From contig JAPPKQ010000004.1 in NCBI GenBank assembly GCA_028819945.1, positions 1 to 15,921 on the forward strand: a stretch of DNA of 15,921 bases. The letters run 5' to 3'. A program made the position numbers and the translations under genes. Shown here piece after piece: positions 1 through 6,837 of this stretch. The notes under the pieces were generated by a model, which saw nothing but the letters and a program-made list of their open reading frames with translations, made no database searches and had not been told where the DNA came from. This DNA comes from a bacterium (GTDB lineage: Bacteria; Actinomycetota; Acidimicrobiia; Acidimicrobiales; CATQHL01). Each line of letters begins with the position of its first letter. The first letter of the stretch is position 1.

Positions 1-576
1 AAGATCCCGCTGAAGACCCGCTACCAGGAGCGAGGCGTGCGGGTGGTGCCGGGGGCCTCGGCCCGCTGGGGCAGCTACCAGGCGCCGGGCGTGATCATGA
101 TGCCCAGCTACGTGAACATCGGGGCCTGGGTGGGGGCCAACACGATGGTGGACACCTGGGCCACGGTGGGGTCGTGTGCCCAGATCGGCCGCAACGTGCA
201 CCTCTCGGGCGGGGTGGGCATCGGCGGCGTGCTGGAGCCGCCACAGGCCACCCCGGTCTTCGTGGGCGACGAGTGCCTCATCGGCAGCCGCTGCATCGTG
301 GCCGACGGGGCGCGGGTCGGCGAGGGCACCGTGCTGGGGGCCGGCTGCATCCTCACCGGATCGATCCCGGTGATCGATGCCGCCACCGGCGAGGAGCTGG
401 GCCGCGGCGTGGTGCCCCCGTGGTGCGTGGCGGTGTCGGGCACCCGGCCGCGGACCTTCACCGGCGGGGAGTTCGGCCTGCCCTGCGTGCTGGTGGTCAA
501 GCGACTCAGGCCCGGCGAGCGGCACGACAAGTCGATTCTCAACGACGTGCTGCGCGACCACGGGGCGGCCACCTGA
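1..576 (+). CDS. dapD: Tetrahydrodipicolinate N-succinyltransferase, 3' part (5' end outside window)
   Basis: The open frame runs in from base 1 and ends at TGA 574-576, so only the C-terminal 191 codons are present. DapD transfers succinyl from succinyl-CoA to tetrahydrodipicolinate in the succinylase branch of diaminopimelate/lysine synthesis, in the cytosol. The visible segment is a left-handed beta-helix of hexapeptide repeats. It contains the family core MVDTWATVGSCAQIG, then HLSGGVGIGGVLEP, then the late strand CVLVVKRL. These blocks match the E. coli-type DapD closely. As I recall it, the mycobacterial-type enzyme (Rv1201c) lacks them. dapE follows 130 bp downstream on the same strand, as expected for the pathway. 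Identity is near certain; the start and total length cannot be judged here. Confidence 0.95.
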   Translation, partial: KIPLKTRYQERGVRVVPGASARWGSYQAPGVIMMPSYVNIGAWVGANTMVDTWATVGSCAQIGRNVHLSGGVGIGGVLEPPQATPVFVGDECLIGSRCIVADGARVGEGTVLGAGCILTGSIPVIDAATGEELGRGVVPPWCVAVSGTRPRTFTGGEFGLPCVLVVKRLRPGERHDKSILNDVLRDHGAAT

Positions 577-618
577 GCAAGCGAGGAGTGTGCTGAGCGA
601 TGCGGCGGTCGCCCACCC

Positions 619-647
619 CGTCATTCCGGCGAAGGCCGGAATCCAGG
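619..647. repeat. Dispersed hairpin repeat ('VIPAKAGIQ' type) between dapD and dapE
   Basis: A perfect inverted repeat, ATTCCGGC (623-630) / GCCGGAAT (635-642), flanks a GAAG loop. Read on the + strand the element encodes PVIPAKAGIQ. That peptide is the well-known false-ORF signature of a short palindromic repeat scattered through intergenic regions of many bacteria. It lies 43 bp after the dapD stop and 60 bp before dapE. The hairpin could form in RNA, but there is no T-run, so terminator function is not shown. Confidence 0.8.
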
Positions 648-706
648 ACGCTCCCACCAGCCCGGCGCTGCCGTGATTCGCGCAGCAGCCTCCTCGAGGA
701 CGCGCT

Positions 707-1795
707 GTGAGCGCCGCCGTGCCGGTGGACCTGCTGGCGCTGACCGCGGAGCTGATCGGCATCCCGTCGGTCAGCCTCGCCGAGCGCCGGATGGCCGACC
801 GCGTGGAGGCCTGGTGCGAGGAGCACCCGTGGCTCGAGGTGACCCGCATCGGCGACAACGTGGTGGCGCGCACCGCCGGCGGCCGTGCCCTGCGGCTGCT
901 CGTGGCGGGACACCTCGACACCGTGCCCCCCAACGGCAACAGCCGGCCGATCTTGGAGGGCGACCGCGTCACCGGCCTGGGCGCCTCGGACATGAAGGGC
1001 GGCCTGGCGGTCATGCTGGCCCTCGCCGCGGCACACCCCGACCCGGCCATCGACGTGACCTACGTGTGGTACGCCGCCGAGGAGATCTCCCGGGAGCACA
1101 GCGGCCTGCTCCAGGTGGAGGCGGCGCGCCCCGACCTGCTGGAAGCCGACGCGGCGGTGCTCGGCGAGCCCACCGGAGCGACGCCCGAGGCGGGCTGCCA
1201 GGGCACGATGCACATGCGGATCACCCTGCGCGGCGAGCGGGCGCACACCGCCCGCCCCTGGATGGGCCGCAACGCCATCCATCGCCTGGGGGACCTGCTG
1301 GAGACGCTGCGGGGCTACCAGCCGCGGCGGCCGGTGATCGACGGCTGCCGGTTCGCCGAGGCGCTGCAGGCCACGTCGGTCTCCGGTGGCGTGGCGGGCA
1401 ACGTGGTGCCCGACGAGGCGGTCCTGATCGTGAACCACCGTTTCGCCCCCGACCGCACGGCAGCCCAGGCCGAGGAGCACCTGCGGGAGCTGCTCGGCCC
1501 GCACCTCGCGGAGGGCGACGGGCTGGAGTTGGTGGAGATGGCGCGGGCGGCGCCGCCGCGCCTGGACCACCCGCTGCTGGCTGCGCTCGTGGCGGCAGGT
1601 GGCGGTGCGGCGGCGGTGCGCGCCAAGTTGGGATGGACCGACGCGGCGTTCTTCGCCGAGCGCGGCGTGCCGGCGCTGAACTTCGGACCCGGCGACGCCG
1701 AGCTGGCCCACACGGCGGGGGAGTACGTGACCCGCGATTCCCTCGAGACGGTCTACGGGGCGCTGGCGGCGGCTATATCCGGCGCAGGACGCTGA
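707..1795 (+). CDS. dapE: Succinyl-diaminopimelate desuccinylase
   Basis: DapE hydrolyses N-succinyl-LL-diaminopimelate to succinate and LL-diaminopimelate. It is a cytosolic M20-family di-zinc enzyme. The 362-residue protein shows the family metal and catalytic sites in order: H69 in AGHLDTVPP, D95 in GASDMKGG, the E125-E126 pair in YAAEEIS, E154 in LGEPTG, and H335 in ELAHTAGEY. The EAGCQGT block and the GWTDAAFFAERGVPALNFGPGD block are typical of the actinobacterial DapE subgroup (M. tuberculosis Rv1202, about 354 aa). The GTG start at 707 is supported by GAGGA at 696-700, six bases upstream. The 3' end overlaps the convergent lexA gene by 23 bp. Confidence 0.95.
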   Translation: MSAAVPVDLLALTAELIGIPSVSLAERRMADRVEAWCEEHPWLEVTRIGDNVVARTAGGRALRLLVAGHLDTVPPNGNSRPILEGDRVTGLGASDMKGGLAVMLALAAAHPDPAIDVTYVWYAAEEISREHSGLLQVEAARPDLLEADAAVLGEPTGATPEAGCQGTMHMRITLRGERAHTARPWMGRNAIHRLGDLLETLRGYQPRRPVIDGCRFAEALQATSVSGGVAGNVVPDEAVLIVNHRFAPDRTAAQAEEHLRELLGPHLAEGDGLELVEMARAAPPRLDHPLLAALVAAGGGAAAVRAKLGWTDAAFFAERGVPALNFGPGDAELAHTAGEYVTRDSLETVYGALAAAISGAGR

Positions 1796-2456
1796 CGACC
1801 CGGCCGTAGATCCGCAGGTCCTTGGCCGGGTAGTGCCGGGGCGGGTAGTCGGGGTTCGAGGACTCCAGCACCACCTCGTCACCCTCGCGGCGGAACCGCT
1901 TCACGGCCGCCTCGTCGCCCGGCAGGCCGGCCACGACGATGTCGCCCTCGCCGGCCAGGTGTTGCATGCGCACCACCAGCAGGTCGCCGTCGAGGATGCC
2001 GTCACCGGTCATGGAGTCGCCGCGCACCCGCACCACGAAGGCGTCCTGGTGGCCGACGAACTCCGCCGGCAACGGCAGGGTCTCCTCGATGTTCTCGTGC
2101 GCCAGGACGCCGGAGCCGGCCGCCACGTCGCCCACGAGGGGCACGTAGCTGACCGGGTGCCGATCCACGGCATGTCCCGAGACCGGGTCGTAGTGCACCT
2201 CGAGCGCCCGGGGCTTGGTGGGATCGCGCCGCAGGAACCCCTGCTGCTCGAGGATGACGAGGTGGCGCTGAACCGAAGCCGGCGAGATGAGACCGACGGC
2301 CTTGCAGATCTCGCGCACCGACGGCGGGTAGCCGCGCTCACGGGTGTACTCGGCCACGAAGTGGATGATGGCCTGGCGCCGTTCGGAGAGCTTGGCAACC
2401 GCGGCGGGCTGCGGCTCGGCGTCCTCGGCGGTGTAGCTCGGTGTCTCGCTGTTCAT
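1773..2456 (-). CDS. lexA: SOS repressor LexA
   Basis: LexA is the self-cleaving repressor of the DNA-damage response. The 227-residue protein has an N-terminal winged helix at about 20-87, with the recognition segment SVREICKAVGLISPASVQRHL. The C-terminal S24 peptidase half has all processing elements: the Ala113-Gly114 scissile bond in VAAGSG, nucleophile Ser148 in RGDSM, and general base Lys186 in EAAVKRF. The 19-residue N-terminal tail before the helix-turn-helix resembles other actinobacterial LexA proteins. A strong Shine-Dalgarno (AAGGAAGGG on the minus strand, about 2462-2470) precedes the ATG at 2454-2456. The gene ends inside the end of dapE with no intergenic terminator. An inverted repeat at 2494-2510, just upstream, is a candidate self-regulatory operator. 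Confidence 0.97.
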   Translation of the reverse strand: MNSETPSYTAEDAEPQPAAVAKLSERRQAIIHFVAEYTRERGYPPSVREICKAVGLISPASVQRHLVILEQQGFLRRDPTKPRALEVHYDPVSGHAVDRHPVSYVPLVGDVAAGSGVLAHENIEETLPLPAEFVGHQDAFVVRVRGDSMTGDGILDGDLLVVRMQHLAGEGDIVVAGLPGDEAAVKRFRREGDEVVLESSNPDYPPRHYPAKDLRIYGRVVSVLRRI

Positions 2457-2493
2457 GTTGCCCTTCCTTGTCCGGCCCGGTCGTCAGACCCGG

Positions 2494-2524
2494 ACTTGAT
2501 ATGTACAAGTGTTTCGAGTTACAA
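2494..2524 (-). promoter_or_regulatory. Candidate lexA promoter with overlapping inverted repeat
   Basis: On the minus strand, TTGTAA (complement of 2519-2524) and TATCAA (complement of 2496-2501) are separated by exactly 17 bp, a plausible -35/-10 pair for lexA. The inverted repeat ACTTG-N7-CAAGT (2494-2510) covers the -10. The position suits an autoregulatory LexA operator, but the sequence is not the common actinobacterial box CGAAC-N4-GTTCG. Its assignment to LexA is inference. Confidence 0.4.
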
Positions 2525-2615
2525 TGTTGTCATGCCCCACGCAGCAGCCGCCGGAAGCACACTCGGACCGCAAGAGGGAACACATTCTCGTATTTCTGCT
2601 GCACGGTCATACATA

Positions 2616-2633
2616 GACAATACGCATGTTGTC
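2616..2633. promoter_or_regulatory. Inverted repeat GACAA-N8-TTGTC in the lexA divergent region
   Basis: An 18-bp imperfect palindrome with 5-bp arms and 7 of 9 pairs matching lies about 94 bp before the ATG of the small membrane protein gene. A shorter ACAA-TG-TTGT palindrome is at 2521-2530. The stretch 2490-2640 is clearly more AT-rich than the surrounding genes, as expected for a two-way promoter region. The binding protein is unknown. Confidence 0.35.
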
Positions 2634-2726
2634 AGCTGGCGGTCCGCATGTCAAGGATCTTCCCTGCGCGACCGGCCATCACCTCGCCGCCTCGCTGTGT
2701 CACACCCCGCGGTCAGGCTCTCGGGT

Positions 2727-2987
2727 ATGGACTACTCCGCAGTTCTCGCACAGGCGACCCACGCGCCCGCAGCGGTGCAACCGGATCGCGTCGGCCTCGG
2801 TACGCGCCGCCCGGGGCGGGTCTACCTGTGGCGCCGCGCCATCGTGGCGGCCGCTCTGGTGTGCCTCCTCTGGGGTGCTCTGTGGGGGGTCTTCCAGCTC
2901 GGCGGACTCGTCGGCGCGCGCCTCGTGGCGCCGGCGCTGGGAACGGTGCCGGTCCCCGTCGTGGACGGGGCTCAGGCCGACTCGTGA
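2727..2987 (+). CDS. Small single-pass membrane protein divergent from lexA
   Basis: The predicted product is 86 residues. It has a basic segment (TRRPGRVYLWRR, 26-37), one hydrophobic helix at about 38-58 (AIVAAALVCLLWGALWGVF) and a short tail ending in PVPVVDGAQADS. The positive-inside rule puts the C-terminus outside the cell. In many actinobacteria the slot divergent from lexA holds a LysM-containing membrane protein, such as Rv2719c, that acts on wall or division during SOS. Here no LysM domain follows the helix. I do not recognise a specific family. The frame stays open upstream to an ATG at 2532 (151 aa), but that region is AT-rich and looks non-coding, and no strong RBS precedes 2727. 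The 3' end overlaps the reductase gene by 16 bp. Confidence 0.6.
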   Translation: MDYSAVLAQATHAPAAVQPDRVGLGTRRPGRVYLWRRAIVAAALVCLLWGALWGVFQLGGLVGARLVAPALGTVPVPVVDGAQADS

Positions 2988-3736
2988 GGATCGCGCCGGC
3001 GTAGATAGCGGGCGAAGGTCATGCCATCGGCCACGAGCAGGTGTTCCAGTTGAAGGGCGTGTCCGGCTTGCGGCGCGGCGCCTTCGATCATGCCCGGCCC
3101 GCCCGGCGCCAGCAACGGCGACCGGGTGATGCAGAACTCGTCGATCAGGTCGGCGGCGGCGAATGCGGCGTTCAGGCGCGGCCCACCCTCCAGCAGGATG
3201 AGCGGACGGCCCTCGGCGGCGAGGTCGGCGGTGATCGCGGGCACATCGGCCGCGCGGTCGCCGGCGGTGCGCACGTCGGCCACTTGGGCGAGAGAGTCCC
3301 GCCGGCTCGCCGGCGCGGTGTCGGCCAGGTAGAGCCGCACCTGCTCGGGACCGGCGAACAGGCGGGCCGCAGGGTCCAGTTCGCCCCGGCGGCTCACGAC
3401 CGCCAGCAGCGGTGTCGGCTCCTGGCCGCGCGCCAGCCGGCGCTCGCGAACCTCCGCGGGCACCGACGGCGGTCCGTAGTCCTCGCTGCGGGCGGTGCCG
3501 GCTCCCACGACGATGGCGTCGGCGCAGCCCCGCAGGGCGGTGAGCACCGCCCAGTCCACCGGACCTCCGAGCGGCGCCGAGCGACCCTGCACACTCACCG
3601 AGCCGTCCACGCTGGTGATCATGCAGAGCATCACCCACGGCCGATCGGAGGAGTGCGGGCGCGGCGCCTGCTCGTACACCTCGAGGTGATCCACCGCCGG
3701 GATGAACCGGGGCCAGACCTGTTGCATCGCGACCAT
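2972..3736 (-). CDS. RibD C-terminal/dihydrofolate-reductase-fold pyrimidine reductase family protein
   Basis: This is a stand-alone reductase domain of about 254 residues related to the C-terminal half of RibD, which reduces the ribosylamino-pyrimidine in riboflavin synthesis with NADPH. Family blocks visible are WVMLCMITSVDGSVSVQG near the N-terminus, ADAIVVGAGTARSEDYGP, LILLEGGPRLNAAF, and DEFCITRSPLLAPGGPGM. No deaminase domain is fused, so it may be a partner in riboflavin synthesis or an uncharacterised reductase of the same fold (compare Rv2671). The start is uncertain. ATG 3734-3736 has GGAGGA only 3 bases upstream, ATG 3725-3727 has it 12 upstream, and a GTG at 3790 would extend the protein by 18 residues. 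It converges on, and overlaps, the small membrane protein gene. Confidence 0.8.
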   Translation of the reverse strand: MVAMQQVWPRFIPAVDHLEVYEQAPRPHSSDRPWVMLCMITSVDGSVSVQGRSAPLGGPVDWAVLTALRGCADAIVVGAGTARSEDYGPPSVPAEVRERRLARGQEPTPLLAVVSRRGELDPAARLFAGPEQVRLYLADTAPASRRDSLAQVADVRTAGDRAADVPAITADLAAEGRPLILLEGGPRLNAAFAAADLIDEFCITRSPLLAPGGPGMIEGAAPQAGHALQLEHLLVADGMTFARYLRRRDPHESA

Positions 3737-4065
3737 CGGTCCTCCAGCGCTGCCCGCGGTACTTGCGTCGTCTCTCCACAAGGTATCCACAGATCGTCTG
3801 CGGATGGCGCTGGGGGAAATCTCTGCCCTTGTGGTGGAAACGTCCGCGCTGCGATGGGGGAATCTCCGTTGCCGCGGGGATATGTCCCGAATGGCCGGGA
3901 CCGATCGGAGCGGAGCTCCGAGTGGCAGGTCGGCGATGACTAGCTTCCGCCCGATGTCCGGCCTCGAACCTCCGATGTCCGGCCTCGGACGCCCTCCCTC
4001 TACAGTGAAGGAGAAGAGGCCTTTTGAGCGCGCCCCTGCGAGGCGCCGGAAGGCGAGGTGAGCAC
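3737..4065. other. 329-bp intergenic regulatory region between the reductase gene and nrdJ
   Basis: I see no credible gene here. It holds an imperfect direct repeat (TGGGGGAAATCTC at 3811-3823 and TGGGGGAATCTCC at 3855-3867), a 7-bp hairpin TCGGAGC-gga-GCTCCGA (3905-3921), the tandem palindromes at 3956-3990, and a TACAGT -10 candidate at 4001-4006. No B12-riboswitch landmarks and no AT-rich NrdR boxes were recognised by eye. A single near-match to a DnaA box (GTATCCACA, 3783-3791) is not enough to call an origin. Confidence 0.6.
3951..3990. promoter_or_regulatory. Two tandem palindromes upstream of nrdJ, 21-bp period
   Basis: A 16-bp sequence is repeated exactly at 3951-3966 and 3972-3987. 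Each copy carries a palindrome: GTCCG-GCCT-CGAAC at 3956-3969 (one mismatch) and GTCCG-GCCT-CGGAC at 3977-3990 (perfect). The centres are 21 bp apart, two helical turns, so two dimers could bind the same DNA face. The second ends 10 bp before the TACAGT -10 candidate (4001-4006), which places the pair over the -35 region. This looks like an operator for nrdJ, with an unknown regulator. Confidence 0.5.
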
Positions 4066-6837
4066 GTGACCGTCCTGTCCGAGCAGTTCCGCATCGGCAT
4101 CCAGCGCTGGTTCACCGTCGAGGGCGTGCATCCGTACGACACGGTGGACTGGCGTCGTCGGCGCGCGCTCATCACCGGAGCGGGCGGCGAGGTCGTCTTC
4201 GAGCAGGACGGCGTGGAGTTCCCCGAGTCCTGGTCGCAGAACGCCGTCAACATCGTGTCCCAGAAGTACTTCCGCGGCCGGCTCGGCACGGAGGACCGGG
4301 AGTGGTCGCTGCGCCAGGTCATCGACAGGGTTGCCGGCACGATCAGCCGCTGGGGTGCCGAGGACGGCTACTTCGCCGACGGAGCCGAGACGGCCGCCTT
4401 CGCCGACGAGATGACCCACGTGCTGGTCAGTCAGAGGGCGTCGTTCAATTCGCCGGTGTGGTTCAACATCGGCGTTCGGGGCGCCCTGCCGCAGTCCTCG
4501 GCCTGCTTCATCCTGTCGGTGGAGGACTCCATGGAGTCGATCCTCAACTGGTACACCGAGGAAGGGCTGATCTTCAAGCGCGGCTCGGGAGCGGGCGTGA
4601 ACCTCAGCCGGCTGCGCTCGGCCTCCGAACATCTCTCCGGAGGAGGCCGCCCCAGCGGTCCGGTGAGCTTCATGCGGGGTGCCGACGCCTCCGCCGGGGC
4701 GATCCGTTCGGGTGGCACCACCCGGCGCGCCGCCAAGATGGTGGTTCTGGACGCCGATCATCCCGACATCGGGGAGTTCGTGTGGTGCAAGGCCCGCGAG
4801 GAGCGCAAGGCGGAGGCGTTGCACGAGGCCGGCTTCGACCTGAGCTTCGACGGGGTCGACAGCACGTCGCTGCTGTACCAGAACGCCAACAACTCCGTGC
4901 GCGTCAGCGACGAGTTCATGGAGGCCGCCCTGGCGGGTCGCAAGTGGGACCTCACCGCGCGCACCACCTGCGAGGTCCTCGAGACGGTGGACGCGGCCGA
5001 GCTGCTGGACCAGATCGCCGAGGCGGCCTGGCAGTGCGCCGATCCGGGCCTGCAGTTCGACACCACCATCAACCGCTGGCACACCACGCCCGCCGCGGGA
5101 CGCATCAACGCCTCCAACCCCTGCTCGGAGTACCTGCACCTCGACAACTCGGCGTGCAACCTGGCCAGCCTGAACCTGCTGTCGTTCCTCGGGGCCGACG
5201 GGCGTTTCGACGTTGCCGCCTTCCGGGCGGCGGTCCGGGTGGTGTTGTGCGCGCAGGAGATCCTGGTGGGGCGCTCGCACTACCCGACCGAGGCGATCGG
5301 CCGCAACGCCGTCGCCTTCCGCCAACTCGGCCTGGGCTACGCCAACCTCGGCGCCCTGCTCATGACCATGGGCCTGCCGTACGACTCCGACGCCGGGCGG
5401 GCGACCGCCGCCGCGGTCACCGCGCTGATGTGCGGCGAGGCGTACCGCACCTCGGCACAGATCGCGGCGCGCATGGGACCCTTCGAGCAGTACCACGCCA
5501 ACCGCGCGGACGTGCTGCGGGTGCTGAACATGCACCGCGGCGCCGTCGAAGGGATCGACCGCCGCCACGTCCCGGAGGAACTGGTGGCCGCCGCGGCCGA
5601 GGTCTGGAGCGAAGCCTGCGACCTGGCGGAGTCCACCGGCGTGCGCAACGCCCAGTCAACGGTCTTGGCGCCGACTGGCACCATCAGCTTCATGATGGAT
5701 TGCGACACCACCGGGATCGAGCCCGATCTGGCGCTGCGGAAGGCCAAGTCGCTCGTCGGCGGGGGTTCGCTCACGATCGTGAATCGCTCGCTGGCGCCGG
5801 CGCTGGAGCGGCTGGGCTACGGGGCCCCCGAGATCACCGGGATCCTGGCCCACGTGGAGAGCACCGGCTCGGTCCTGGGCGCCCCGGGGCTGGCCCGCGA
5901 GCACTACCCGGTGTTCGCCTGCTCGATCGGTGACAACACGGTCACCCCGGAGAGCCACGTGCAGATGGTGGCGGCGGTGCAGCCCTTCCTGAGCGGGGGG
6001 ATCTCCAAGACCGTCAACCTGCGAGCCGATGCGACCGTCACCGACGTGCGCGACCTGTTCGTGTCGGCCTGGCGGAGCGGTGTGAAGGCGATAGCCATCT
6101 ACCGGGACAACTCGAAGTGGCAGCAGCCGCTGGCGGCGGCGGGCACCGCGACGACGCCGGCCGAGGGCGTTTCGTACGCCGCGCCCGCGGCACCCGAGCC
6201 GGTGCGCCGCAAGCTGCCGCACCACCGCACCTCGCGCACGATGGAGTTCCGGGTGGCCGATTGCAAGGGGTTCGTGACCATCGGCGAGTACGACGACGGC
6301 CAGCCCGGCGAGATCTTCGTGCGGGTGTCCAAGCAGGGTTCGACCCTGGCCGGGATCATGGACGCCTTCGCGATCGCGGTCTCGTACGGCCTCCAGTACG
6401 GCGTCCCGCTGCGCGCCTACGTGGATGCCTTCTGCGGGATGCGCTTCGAGCCTGCCGGTGTGACGAACGATCCCGACCTGCGGATCGCCACCAGTCTCGT
6501 GGACTACCTGTTCCGGCGGCTGGCGCTGACGTACCTGTCGCCGGAGGAACGGGCCGAGATGAGCATCTTCACCACCTCCGAGCGGCTCGAGCCCACGCTT
6601 CCGGGCGTCGCCGAGGCGGTGGCCGGTTCGGTGCAATGGATCGACGTCGCTCCCGACCCGCCGTCGGTGCCGCCCCGGCCCGATCCGGCGACGGCGGGCG
6701 GGACCGCCGGAGGCGGACCCCACGGAGGCCTGACGGACTCCGCCTCGCCGCTGTGCATGTCGTGCGGCACGCGGATGGTGCGGGCCGGCTCGTGCTATGC
6801 CTGCGCCACCTGCGGGGCCACGAGCGGCTGCAGTTGA
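4066..6837 (+). CDS. nrdJ: Adenosylcobalamin-dependent (class II) ribonucleoside-diphosphate reductase
   Basis: NrdJ makes deoxyribonucleotides without oxygen, using coenzyme B12 to generate the thiyl radical. Key residues are visible in the 923-aa product: C147 in SSACFIL and C364 in NSACNLAS as the redox pair, and radical Cys353 with N351 and E355 in NPCSE. The C353-to-C364 spacing of 11 matches T. maritima NrdJ (C322/C333). The phosphate-binding block APTGTISFMM follows. A TSCPD-type C-terminal domain starts near residue 720. The end is cysteine-rich (CMSCG...CYACATCG), probably a zinc ribbon and shuttle cysteines. The GTG at 4066 has GAGGTGA just upstream. A TTG at 4024 with AAGGAG ten bases upstream would add 14 residues and cannot be excluded. 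The stop is followed at once by a strong hairpin. Confidence 0.95.
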   Translation: MTVLSEQFRIGIQRWFTVEGVHPYDTVDWRRRRALITGAGGEVVFEQDGVEFPESWSQNAVNIVSQKYFRGRLGTEDREWSLRQVIDRVAGTISRWGAEDGYFADGAETAAFADEMTHVLVSQRASFNSPVWFNIGVRGALPQSSACFILSVEDSMESILNWYTEEGLIFKRGSGAGVNLSRLRSASEHLSGGGRPSGPVSFMRGADASAGAIRSGGTTRRAAKMVVLDADHPDIGEFVWCKAREERKAEALHEAGFDLSFDGVDSTSLLYQNANNSVRVSDEFMEAALAGRKWDLTARTTCEVLETVDAAELLDQIAEAAWQCADPGLQFDTTINRWHTTPAAGRINASNPCSEYLHLDNSACNLASLNLLSFLGADGRFDVAAFRAAVRVVLCAQEILVGRSHYPTEAIGRNAVAFRQLGLGYANLGALLMTMGLPYDSDAGRATAAAVTALMCGEAYRTSAQIAARMGPFEQYHANRADVLRVLNMHRGAVEGIDRRHVPEELVAAAAEVWSEACDLAESTGVRNAQSTVLAPTGTISFMMDCDTTGIEPDLALRKAKSLVGGGSLTIVNRSLAPALERLGYGAPEITGILAHVESTGSVLGAPGLAREHYPVFACSIGDNTVTPESHVQMVAAVQPFLSGGISKTVNLRADATVTDVRDLFVSAWRSGVKAIAIYRDNSKWQQPLAAAGTATTPAEGVSYAAPAAPEPVRRKLPHHRTSRTMEFRVADCKGFVTIGEYDDGQPGEIFVRVSKQGSTLAGIMDAFAIAVSYGLQYGVPLRAYVDAFCGMRFEPAGVTNDPDLRIATSLVDYLFRRLALTYLSPEERAEMSIFTTSERLEPTLPGVAEAVAGSVQWIDVAPDPPSVPPRPDPATAGGTAGGGPHGGLTDSASPLCMSCGTRMVRAGSCYACATCGATSGCS

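Noticed and set aside
539..1882. Minus-strand open frame of about 447 codons antisense to dapE
   Set aside because: It runs through the hairpin repeat, the dapE gene and the end of lexA, and shows only low-complexity sequence.
2532..2726. Upstream ATG that would extend the small membrane protein to 151 residues
   Set aside because: The added region is AT-rich, contains the palindromes expected in a promoter region, and encodes no recognisable sequence. It is kept only as an alternative start.
3783..3791. DnaA-box-like GTATCCACA
   Set aside because: It is a single 8-of-9 match with no cluster of boxes and no dnaA/dnaN nearby, so there is no support for an origin.
3964..3969. TCGAAC as an SOS half-site before nrdJ
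   Set aside because: The matching GTTCGA half is missing at the required spacing. The bases are better explained as part of the tandem palindromes.
3737..4065. Cobalamin riboswitch upstream of the B12-dependent reductase
   Set aside because: I could not recognise the B12-box or the long conserved structure. The space before the start is mostly occupied by short repeats. A covariance-model search would settle it.
2700..4340. Long minus-strand open frame (about 546 codons) across the small membrane gene, reductase gene and nrdJ start
   Set aside because: Its translation is Arg/Pro/Gly-rich low-complexity sequence typical of GC-rich shadow frames. It crosses the AT-richer intergenic gap and competes with recognised families in other frames.
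4000..5568. Minus-strand open frame of about 522 codons antisense to nrdJ
   Set aside because: It is a composition-driven shadow of nrdJ. No family motif is seen, while nrdJ on the other strand has all catalytic residues.
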